64,000 bases of DNA. Source: Actinomadura cremea (GTDB taxonomy: Bacteria; Actinomycetota; Actinomycetes; Streptosporangiales; Streptosporangiaceae). Both the position numbers and the translations under genes were made by a program. Below are positions 26,640 through 33,853 of this stretch, piece after piece. A model generated the notes under the pieces. The model had not been told where the DNA came from. It made no database searches and saw only the letters and a list, made by a program, of their open reading frames with translations. The stretch spans positions 62,001 to 126,000 of the forward strand of contig NZ_BMRF01000012.1 in assembly GCF_014648495.1 (NCBI RefSeq), in the 5' to 3' direction. Position 1 is the stretch's first letter, and each line of letters opens with the position of its first letter.

Positions 26640-27599
26640 ATGATGAAGGCGGCCCGTTTCACCCGGTTCGGGGGCCCGGAGGTTCTCGAGATCGCGGATC
26701 TCCCCGATCCGCATCCCGGTCCCGGCGAGGTCCGGATCGCGGTGCGCGCCGCCGGCGTCGACCCGAGCGACTGGAAGAAGCGCGAAGGCCGGATGGACCG
26801 GGAGCTCCCGCAGACGATGGGCCACGAGGCGGCGGGCGTCATCGACGAACTCGGCGAGGGCGTGGCGGACGCGGCCGTCGGCGATCGCGTGTTCGGCCTC
26901 TCGGCCGCGGGGGCGGCCCAGGCCGAACTGGCGGTGCTGTCCCACTTCGCGCGGATCCCGCCGTCGCTCGACTTCCCCGGCGCCGCCGCGCTGCCGTCCG
27001 CCATCGAGACGGCCACGCGCACGCTCGACCGGCTCGGCGCCGGGAGCGGTGGCACGCTGCTCGTCAACGGCGCCTCCGGAGTCGTCGGCTGCGCCGTGGT
27101 CCAGCTCGCCGTGGTGCGCGGTGCACGCGTGATCGGCACCGCCGGTCCGGCGAACCACGAGTACGTCCGCTCGCTGGGGGCCGAGCCCGTCGCCTACGGC
27201 GAGGGTCTCGTCGAACGGGTCCGCGCGCTCGCTCCCGGCGGCGTCGACGCCGCTCTCGACGTCGCCGGGAGCGGCGTCCTGCCCGAGCTCATCCAGCTCG
27301 CGGGTGGTCCCGAGCGCGTCGTGACGATCGCCGACTTCGACGGCGCGCGGGAGCACGGGGTGGTGTTCAGCAGCGGGGACACCGGACGCGCGGTCCACGC
27401 GCTCGCCGAGATCGGCGAGCTGATCGAGTCCGGACGCTTCGCGCTCCCGGTCGCCCGGACGTTCCCGCTCGCGGAGATCGCGGAGGCGCACCGCGTCTGC
27501 GAGGACGGTCGCGTGCGCGGGAAGCTCGTGCTGGTGGTCGACTCTCCCGAACGCCGGTCCTGGCGACGGGAGACGCGCGCTAGCCGGAGCGCTGGGTGA
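26640..27599 (+). CDS. Quinone oxidoreductase-like dehydrogenase
   Basis: A 319-residue zinc-independent MDR enzyme. N-terminal GroES-like half: FGGPEVLEIADLPDPHPGPGEVRIAVRAAGVDPSDWK, GHEAAGVIDELG. Rossmann half: LLVNGASGVVGCAVVQLAVVRGARVIGTA. The C-terminal MDR block, FPLAEIAEAHRVCEDGRVRGKLVLVV, is intact. Two adjacent ATGs (26640, 26643) follow GGAG. The last 20 bp overlap the convergent DUF6461-like gene. It is divergent from alkD, so an electrophile or alkylation response is possible but only inferred. Confidence 0.88.
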   Translation: MMKAARFTRFGGPEVLEIADLPDPHPGPGEVRIAVRAAGVDPSDWKKREGRMDRELPQTMGHEAAGVIDELGEGVADAAVGDRVFGLSAAGAAQAELAVLSHFARIPPSLDFPGAAALPSAIETATRTLDRLGAGSGGTLLVNGASGVVGCAVVQLAVVRGARVIGTAGPANHEYVRSLGAEPVAYGEGLVERVRALAPGGVDAALDVAGSGVLPELIQLAGGPERVVTIADFDGAREHGVVFSSGDTGRAVHALAEIGELIESGRFALPVARTFPLAEIAEAHRVCEDGRVRGKLVLVVDSPERRSWRRETRASRSAG

Positions 27600-28224
27600 C
27601 GGGGCCGACCAGGAACGGGAATCCCAGGAGGTCCTGGGTGAAGGGGACGCCGGTGATCTCGGCGGCGAGCGCGAACACCCGGGGGATCTTGCGCTCGTAC
27701 AGGCGCTCCCAGGAGGCTTCCCACTCGTCGTCGTCCATGCTCTCGGTGGGCAGGTCGAGCTTGTGCATGACGAGGTTGAGCCCGTCCGGCTCGATGCCCC
27801 AGCGCTCGGTCGGGGTGTGCGGGGTGAAGCCGGTGAGCGCCTCGCCGTCGGCGGCGTGGACGAACGTGTCCTCCGCGTAGTCGTGCCTGGAGACGGCGAC
27901 CATCTCGCAGCCCCGCGAGAGGTCGGCGTAGTACTCCTGCAGCACGGCGTACCAGCCCGACGGCTCGACGGCCACGCTCCAGCCGCTCGCCTGGATCACG
28001 CCGACGTGCCCGCCGCCCGAGCCGCCGCTGGTCGTCGCGATGAACTCGGCGACCACCTCCGACAGGTCGGCGAAGGACATCTCCTTCCCGCGCGTCTCGT
28101 CCGAGCCGAAGCGGCGGAGGACGTCCGTGGGGGTGAGGCCCCGAAAGAACGACACGCAGAAGATGTCGTCCAAGGCGTTGACGGGGTCGTCCAGCCAGTG
28201 GAACGGGGCGAGCGGGTCGGCCAT
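27580..28224 (-). CDS. DUF6461-like protein 2
   Basis: A 214-residue paralogue of the protein at 25091. They share MADPLAP, the W(L)D(D/H)P.NALD(D/E)IFCV.FFR.LTPTDVLRRF pattern, GHVG(I/V)(I/V)QA and the C-terminal FALAAEITGVPFTQD. A distinctive insertion, ATTSGGSGGG, interrupts the middle. No signal peptide. It lies downstream of and convergent with the quinone reductase, overlapping it by 20 bp. Two copies within 3 kb suggest local duplication. Function unknown. Confidence 0.8.
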   Translation of the reverse strand: MADPLAPFHWLDDPVNALDDIFCVSFFRGLTPTDVLRRFGSDETRGKEMSFADLSEVVAEFIATTSGGSGGGHVGVIQASGWSVAVEPSGWYAVLQEYYADLSRGCEMVAVSRHDYAEDTFVHAADGEALTGFTPHTPTERWGIEPDGLNLVMHKLDLPTESMDDDEWEASWERLYERKIPRVFALAAEITGVPFTQDLLGFPFLVGPVTQRSG

Positions 28225-28275
28225 CCCGTCAATGTCTCACGGACGTGCGACACCCCGCCGTGCGGCCGCCGAGGA

Positions 28276-29007
28276 ATGGGCGCGCGTCACACCGGCCGCC
28301 GGTCCGGCGTCGTCGCGGGGGCCGGGTCCGCCGACTGGAAGTCCCTGCGCAAGCACGTGCAGATCCGGCGCCGCCGCAGCCATCGCGGGGGGTTCGCGCC
28401 CGAGCAGGTGCCGGACGAACTGTTCGCGGTGCTGCGGTACGCGGCCGAAGAGGAGGAGGCCGGGCTCGTCCGGTTCGGGGGCGGGGCCGACGAGATCGCG
28501 CTGGCCGCCCTGTCGAACGCCGCCGAGCAGGTGCAGCGCCGCATGCCCGCCTACGCGGACGAGCCGGCCCGGTGGGCGCCGGCCTCGGGAACCTCGCGCC
28601 GGGACGGCGTCCAGCCCGCCGCCCACCCCCGGCGGACGCCGCGGACCGCGCCGCACTTCCCCGCCCGGGACTTCGCGGGCGGCCGGGGGCGGGACGCCGA
28701 GCCGGTCGGGGACGGGACGGCCGTGGCGGGGGTCGCGGTGCTGCTGACCACGCGCGACGACACGCCCGCCGCCTGGTTGCGGGCGGGGCAGGGGCTGCAC
28801 AGCCTGCTGCTGCGGGCCGCCGAGGACGGGCTGGCCGCCGCCTACCGCACGCAGTCGCTGCAGGTGCCCGAGCTGCGCGCGGTGCTGCGGCTGCGGTTCT
28901 GCGCCGGTGCCCATCCGCAGATGCTGCTGCGCCTGGGTGTGCCCGAGGGGGCGGAGCCGACGTCGGTCCGCCGTCCGGTCGAGGAGGTTCTGACCGAGGG
29001 GCCCTGA
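28276..29007 (+). CDS. Acg-like nitroreductase, C-terminal half only
   Basis: A 243-residue frame that corresponds to the second half of Acg-type FMN nitroreductases. The region SLRKHVQIRRRRSHRGGF-PEQVP matches the mid-protein RRRTNR motif, and WLRAGQGLHSLLLRAAEDGLAAAYRTQSLQVPELRA and HPQMLLRLG match the C-terminal half. The N-terminal half of such proteins (usually about 330 residues in total) is missing, and the region upstream shows no matching frame. The ATG has only a poor ribosome site. It is either a short variant or a decaying remnant. Confidence 0.6.
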   Translation: MGARHTGRRSGVVAGAGSADWKSLRKHVQIRRRRSHRGGFAPEQVPDELFAVLRYAAEEEEAGLVRFGGGADEIALAALSNAAEQVQRRMPAYADEPARWAPASGTSRRDGVQPAAHPRRTPRTAPHFPARDFAGGRGRDAEPVGDGTAVAGVAVLLTTRDDTPAAWLRAGQGLHSLLLRAAEDGLAAAYRTQSLQVPELRAVLRLRFCAGAHPQMLLRLGVPEGAEPTSVRRPVEEVLTEGP

Positions 29008-29015
29008 CGAGCGGG

Positions 29016-30359
29016 TCACTCCGCGAGGGGAAGGCGGAGGGTGAAGTGGGCGCCGCCGCCGGTCGCGGCGATGGTGAGGGTGCCGCAGTGGGCGTGGGCG
29101 ATCTCGCGGGCGATGGCGAGGCCGAGGCCGGTGCCGCCGGCGCCGCGGCTTCGAGCGGTGTCGAGCCGCGTGAACCGTTCGAAGACGCGCTCGCGATCGG
29201 ACGGGGGAATGCCGGGGCCGTCGTCGGCGACGGTGAGGAACGCCCACGAGCCGGTGCGGCCCACTTCCACGGTGATGCAGGCGTCCGCGTAGCGTTCGGC
29301 GTTGTCGAGGAGGTTGCCGAGCAATCGTACGAGCTGCATGCGAACGCCCGAGACGGTGACATCACACGTATAGCGGGCAACGACCTCGTGTGCGGAGGAT
29401 CGCCGGTGCAGTTCGGCCGCTGCGAGGGTCGAGAGGTCGACCGGTTCATGGGCGACGGTCCCGCCGGTGCCGATGCGGGCGAGCAGCAGGAGATCGGTGA
29501 CGATCGACTCGAGGCGGTCGGTGTCGCGGAGGGCGGAGGCGACGACGGCGGGGAGGTCGTTGTCGCCCGGGTGCATGGCGGCGTCCTCGAGGTTGGCGCG
29601 CAGGCCCGTGATGGGGGTGCGCAGCTCGTGGGAGGCGTCGGAGGCGAACTGGCGCTGCTGGGCGACGGCCTTCTCGAGGCGGTCGAGGGTGGCGTTGGCG
29701 GTGCGGGCGAGTTGCGAGATCTCGTCCTCGCCGGGCGGCTGGGGGACGCGGCGGCTCAGGTCGGTGGCGCTGATCTCGGCGAGCTGGGCGCGGATGGCCT
29801 CGACGGGGCCGAGGGTGCGGCCGACGACGCGCCAGGTGACCCAGGCGGCGAGGATCGCGAGGGCGAGGACGCCGAGGGCGAGGACGGCTTCGAGGAGGCC
29901 GGTGCACAGGTAGGCGGGGAGGGGCGTGGCGGCGTAGACGACGGGGGATTCGGGGGCGGTGCTGACGCGGATGGCCTCGATGACGGTGCAGTCGCGGGCG
30001 GGCCAGGTGCCGCGGCATTCGGTGTAGTCGCGGACCCGCATGTGGCTGGACGGCCAGAGTGTGCTCACCGGTGGACCGCCCGTAGCGGACGGGTCGGCGT
30101 TCTGGACGCGTCCGCCCGGTTCGACCACCTGGAGGACGACGTTGCCGCGGGTGTCCGGGATGGGGGTGCGCAGGGTCCCGTCGCGGAGGCCGCCGCTGAC
30201 GCGGCGGGCCTCCGCCTGCGTCCGCTGGAGCAGTTCGGCGTGGACGGTGGTGCGCACGGCGACGTCCACTCCGACGGCGGTCACACCGAAGACGAGAGCG
30301 GCGATCACGGCGGCGACGATCGTGTCCCGGGTCCTGATCGACCGGGGGCGCATCCGCAT
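29016..30359 (-). CDS. Sensor histidine kinase (orphan)
   Basis: A 447-residue HAMP-type kinase. It has an N-terminal membrane helix (TIVAAVIAALVFGVTAVGVDVAV), an extracytoplasmic sensor of about 130 residues with several Cys (TECRGTWPARDCTV), a second helix (LLEAVLALGVLALAILAAWVTW), HAMP, H-box SDASHELRTPITG, N-box LLDNAERYAD and G boxes DDGPGIP and GTGLGLAIA. The ATG at 30359 follows GGGAGG. No response regulator adjoins it: the upstream neighbour is a divergent ligase and the downstream one is convergent. The extracellular Cys pair may form a disulfide. Confidence 0.9.
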   Translation of the reverse strand: MRMRPRSIRTRDTIVAAVIAALVFGVTAVGVDVAVRTTVHAELLQRTQAEARRVSGGLRDGTLRTPIPDTRGNVVLQVVEPGGRVQNADPSATGGPPVSTLWPSSHMRVRDYTECRGTWPARDCTVIEAIRVSTAPESPVVYAATPLPAYLCTGLLEAVLALGVLALAILAAWVTWRVVGRTLGPVEAIRAQLAEISATDLSRRVPQPPGEDEISQLARTANATLDRLEKAVAQQRQFASDASHELRTPITGLRANLEDAAMHPGDNDLPAVVASALRDTDRLESIVTDLLLLARIGTGGTVAHEPVDLSTLAAAELHRRSSAHEVVARYTCDVTVSGVRMQLVRLLGNLLDNAERYADACITVEVGRTGSWAFLTVADDGPGIPPSDRERVFERFTRLDTARSRGAGGTGLGLAIAREIAHAHCGTLTIAATGGGAHFTLRLPLAE

Positions 30360-30528
30360 GGGCCCTCCCATCGGGTCCATCACAGAGTGTCACGTGACCG
30401 GGTCTTGACCCGCATGCTACCGAGCGGTCACAAATCGGCGGGCCGAAAGTCGGAGATGGGTTTTCAGCCCTGCTCAGCCGGACATCCCGTTTTATGACGG
30501 TTCCCCCCAGAGCACCAGGGACGGACAC

Positions 30529-32013
30529 ATGGGCAGGGACGTGGCCTCGGCCAACATCAGCGGCGAGGATCGGCGGCGGTACAGGGAGAAGGTGCGCAGT
30601 TGCCTGGACGTCCTGGCGCGCATGCTGGGCGAGTCCCAGTTCGACTTCCGGCGCCCGCACATCGGCCTGGAGATCGAGCTGAACCTGATCGACGCGGTCG
30701 GCGACCCGCTGATGCGCAACGCCGACGTGCTGAAGGCGATCGCCGATCCGGCGTGGGCGACGGAGCTGGGCCAGTTCAATCTGGAGATCAACATCCCGCC
30801 CCGGGAGCTGGGCGGGGAGGGCGCCGGGGAGCTGGAGTCGGAGGTCCGGGACCACCTGCTGCACGCGGACGCGCGGGCGCAGGAGGTCGGCGGGCGGCTG
30901 GCGATGATCGGGATCCTGCCGACGCTGCGCCGCAGCGACATCGGTGAGGAGACGCTGTCGGCGAACGCGCGGTACAAGATGCTGAACGACCAGATCTTCG
31001 CCGCGCGGGGCGAGGAGTTCCGCATCGACTTCGACGGGCCCGAGCCGCTGCACATGTACGTCGACAACATCACCCCCGAGGCGGCCTGCACGAGCGTGCA
31101 GTTCCACCTGCAGGTGAGCCCGGACCAGTTCGGCGCCTACTGGAACGCCGCCCAGGCCATCGCGGGCCCGCAGGTGGCGACGGCGGGGAACTCGCCGTTC
31201 CTGTTCGGGCACCGGTTGTGGCACGAGTCACGGATCCGGTTGTTCGAGAAGGCGATCGACACGCGTCCGGACGAACTGAAGGCGCAGGGCGTCCGGCCCC
31301 GGGTGTGGTTCGGGGAGCGCTGGATCACGTCGGTGTTCGACCTGTTCGAGGAGAACACCCGGTACTTCCCCGCGCTGCTGCCACTGTGCGACGACGAGGA
31401 TCCGCGGGCGGTGCTGGACGCGGGCGGCATCCCGCAGCTCGGCGAGCTGGCCCTGCACAACGGGACGGTGTACCGCTGGAACCGTCCGATCTACGCGGTG
31501 TTCAAGGGCCGCCCGCATCTGCGCGTGGAGAACCGGGTGCTGCCGGCGGGGCCGTCGGCGGCCGACGTGGTCGCGAACGGCGCGTTCTACTACGGGCTGG
31601 TCCGGATGCTGGCGGAGGAGGACCGGGCGGTGTGGACGCGGATGTCGTTCAACACCGCCGAGGAGAACCTGCACCGCGCGGCCCGCGACGGGATGGACGC
31701 GACGCTGTACTGGCCGGGCATGGGCAACGTCCCGGCGGCGGAGCTGGTGCTGCGCAAGCTGCTGCCGCTGGCGTACGAGGGCCTCGACCGGTGGGGCGTC
31801 GACCCGGCGCGGCGGGACCGGCTGCTCGGCATCATCGAGCGCCGGTGCGTGACCGGGCGGACGGGCGCCGCCTGGCAGATCGGGACCGTGCAGGAGATCG
31901 AGCGGTCGTCGCCCGGGACGTCCAGGCACGACGCGCTGCGCATGATGACGCGCGCGTACGCCGCGCACATGCGGGGCAACGAGCCCGTCCACACCTGGCC
32001 GATCGGCGCCTGA
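30529..32013 (+). CDS. Glutamate-cysteine ligase-like (GCS2) enzyme
   Basis: A 494-residue ATP-dependent carboxylate-amine ligase of the GCS2 superfamily. It opens with HIGLEIELNLID, whose acidic cluster fits the metal/ATP site. Other blocks are ELGQFNLEINIPPREL, TSVQFHLQVSPDQF, GNSPFLFGHRLWHESRI and HLRVENRVLPAGPSAAD. Actinomycetes use mycothiol, not glutathione, so the amine substrate is uncertain; EgtA-like gamma-glutamylcysteine synthesis for ergothioneine is one option, although no other egt gene is adjacent. It is divergent from the orphan kinase and upstream of the response regulator. Confidence 0.85.
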   Translation: MGRDVASANISGEDRRRYREKVRSCLDVLARMLGESQFDFRRPHIGLEIELNLIDAVGDPLMRNADVLKAIADPAWATELGQFNLEINIPPRELGGEGAGELESEVRDHLLHADARAQEVGGRLAMIGILPTLRRSDIGEETLSANARYKMLNDQIFAARGEEFRIDFDGPEPLHMYVDNITPEAACTSVQFHLQVSPDQFGAYWNAAQAIAGPQVATAGNSPFLFGHRLWHESRIRLFEKAIDTRPDELKAQGVRPRVWFGERWITSVFDLFEENTRYFPALLPLCDDEDPRAVLDAGGIPQLGELALHNGTVYRWNRPIYAVFKGRPHLRVENRVLPAGPSAADVVANGAFYYGLVRMLAEEDRAVWTRMSFNTAEENLHRAARDGMDATLYWPGMGNVPAAELVLRKLLPLAYEGLDRWGVDPARRDRLLGIIERRCVTGRTGAAWQIGTVQEIERSSPGTSRHDALRMMTRAYAAHMRGNEPVHTWPIGA

Positions 32014-32065
32014 CTTCTTCACACGATCCCCACATTTCACCCCCAGAGCCTCCATAGCGGGCTTC

Positions 32066-32081
32066 TAGAGTCTGGTGCGTG
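32066..32081 (+). promoter_or_regulatory. Leaderless promoter of response regulator
   Basis: TAGAGT (32066-32071) is 7 nt upstream of the GTG start at 32079; no ribosome site is present. Confidence 0.5.
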
Positions 32082-32804
32082 ACCGAACACGGGATCTGCG
32101 GCACCGGGGTGCCCGCGCAGCGCGTCCTCGTCGTCGAGGACGAACCGACGATCGCCCGCGCGGTCGCCGACCGGCTCGCGGCGGAGGGGTTCGCGGTGGT
32201 CGTCGCCGCCGACGGGCCCGCCGCCGTCGACCGGGCGCGCGAGTGGGAACCGGACCTGATCGTCCTCGACGTGATGCTGCCGGGCTTCGACGGCCTCGAG
32301 GTATGCCGCCGCGTGCAGGCGGAACGTCCCGTCCCGGTGCTGATGCTGACGGCGCGCGACGACGAGACGGACCTGCTCGTGGGCCTCGGCGTCGGCGCCG
32401 ACGACTACGTGACGAAGCCGTTCAGCATGCGCGAACTGGTCGCCCGCATCCGCGCGGTGCTGCGCCGCGTCGAGCGGCCCGCCCCGCAGCCGCGGGCCGA
32501 GGACCGGCGTCCCGAGCCGCTGCTGTTCGGCGACCTGGAGGTCGAACCGGACGCGCGGCGCGTCCGCCGGGACGGGCGCGAGGTGCATCTCACGCCGATC
32601 GAGTTCGACCTCCTCGCGTGCCTGCTGCGCAACCGCGGCGCCGTCCTGACCCGCGCCGTCCTGCTGGAGCAGGTGTGGGACTGGACGGACGCGTCCGGAA
32701 CCAGGGTCGTCGACAGCCACGTCAAAGCGCTGCGCCGCAAACTCGGGCAGGGGCTCATCCGGACCGTGCACGGCGTCGGATACAGCCTGGAGGACGGGAC
32801 GTGA
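32079..32804 (+). CDS. OmpR-family response regulator
   Basis: A 241-residue regulator. The receiver domain has acidic Glu20-Asp21, phosphoacceptor Asp64 (LIVLDVMLPG), the switch Thr (LMLTAR) and Lys (DYVTKPF). The winged-helix C-terminal domain has the usual HLTPIEFDLLACLLRNRGAVLTR, LLEQVW and RVVDSHVKALRRKL blocks. The GTG start is probably leaderless. It overlaps the downstream kinase gene by 4 bases (GTGA), so the two are a cognate pair. Confidence 0.95.
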   Translation: MTEHGICGTGVPAQRVLVVEDEPTIARAVADRLAAEGFAVVVAADGPAAVDRAREWEPDLIVLDVMLPGFDGLEVCRRVQAERPVPVLMLTARDDETDLLVGLGVGADDYVTKPFSMRELVARIRAVLRRVERPAPQPRAEDRRPEPLLFGDLEVEPDARRVRRDGREVHLTPIEFDLLACLLRNRGAVLTRAVLLEQVWDWTDASGTRVVDSHVKALRRKLGQGLIRTVHGVGYSLEDGT

Positions 32805-33853
32805 AGACGGTCGGGCGGCTGTGGGCGCGGCTGCCCCGGCCGCTGGACCCGCTGCGCTCCATCCGGGTCAAGTTCGGCGTCGTGGTGGTCGTCACCACGT
32901 GCGTGGCGGTGCTGACCGTCCTGTGGGGGTACCGGCTCGGCTTCCGGGCGCGGGAGACGCTGCCGGTCACGGTGCTGATCTCCCTCGGCGTCATCCAGCT
33001 GATCGCGCACGGCATGACCGCGCCGCTGCGCGCGATGACGGCGGCGGCGCGGGCGATGGCGCGCGGCGACTACAGCCGCCGGGTGCGCACCACGTCCCGC
33101 GACGAGGTCGGGGAGCTGGCGGAGGCGTTCAACCGGATGGCCGCCGACCTCGCCGAGGTGGAGCGGCAGCGCCGCGAGTTCGTCGCGAACGTCTCGCACG
33201 AGCTGCGCACCCCGATCAGCGCGCTGCACGCCGTGCTGGAGAACGTCGCCGACGGCGTCACCCCGGCGTCGCCGGAGGTGCTGGAGTCGGCCCTCGACCA
33301 GACCGAGCGGCTCGGCCGGCTCGTCACCCAGCTGCTCGAGCTGTCCCGCGTGGAGGCGGGCGCGACGCCGCTCGACCCGGCCCGGATGGACGCCGCCGCG
33401 TTCGTCGACGACGTCGTCGCCGAGGCCGCCGCGGGGCATCCCGACGCGGTGTTCGAGACCGACGTGACGCCCGGACTGCAGGCCGTCGCCGACCGCGACC
33501 GACTGCACCAGATCGTCGCGAACCTGCTGGACAACGCGGTCCGGCACGGCCCGGCGGGCACGCCCGTCACGCTCACCGCACGGTCCGCGGGCCCGTCCGG
33601 CGGCCTCGTCGTGGAGGTCGCCGACCAGGGCCCCGGCATCCCGCCCGAGGAACGGGCGCGGGTGTTCGAACGCTTCTCGCGCGGGGCCGCGTCCGGCCCG
33701 CGCGCCGGAACGCCCGGTGGCGGCACCGGGCTCGGTCTCGCCATCGCCCGCTGGGCGACCGACCTGCACGGCGGCGAGATCACCGTCCTCGACGTCCCCG
33801 CCGGCTGCCGCATCCGCGTCGTCATCCCCCCGAATCCCGGAGGTTCCGCATGA
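32801..33853 (+). CDS. Sensor histidine kinase
   Basis: A 350-residue kinase with two membrane helices (FGVVVVVTTCVAVLTVLWGY; VTVLISLGVIQLIAHGM) separated by only a few residues, so the outer loop is minimal and sensing is probably intramembrane. HAMP follows, then the H-box with His133 (VSHELRTPIS), N-box NLLDNAVRHG and G boxes DQGPGIP and GTGLGLAIA. It starts at the GTG overlapping the response regulator stop and ends in an ATGA overlap with the DUF4173 gene. The short loop suits detection of envelope-active compounds or a partner such as the neighbouring membrane protein (inferred). Confidence 0.93.
   Translation: MKTVGRLWARLPRPLDPLRSIRVKFGVVVVVTTCVAVLTVLWGYRLGFRARETLPVTVLISLGVIQLIAHGMTAPLRAMTAAARAMARGDYSRRVRTTSRDEVGELAEAFNRMAADLAEVERQRREFVANVSHELRTPISALHAVLENVADGVTPASPEVLESALDQTERLGRLVTQLLELSRVEAGATPLDPARMDAAAFVDDVVAEAAAGHPDAVFETDVTPGLQAVADRDRLHQIVANLLDNAVRHGPAGTPVTLTARSAGPSGGLVVEVADQGPGIPPEERARVFERFSRGAASGPRAGTPGGGTGLGLAIARWATDLHGGEITVLDVPAGCRIRVVIPPNPGGSA

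Noticed and set aside
29016-32804. Kinase at 29016 and response regulator at 32079 as a cognate pair
   Set aside because: They are on opposite strands with a ligase gene between, and the regulator overlaps its own kinase gene.
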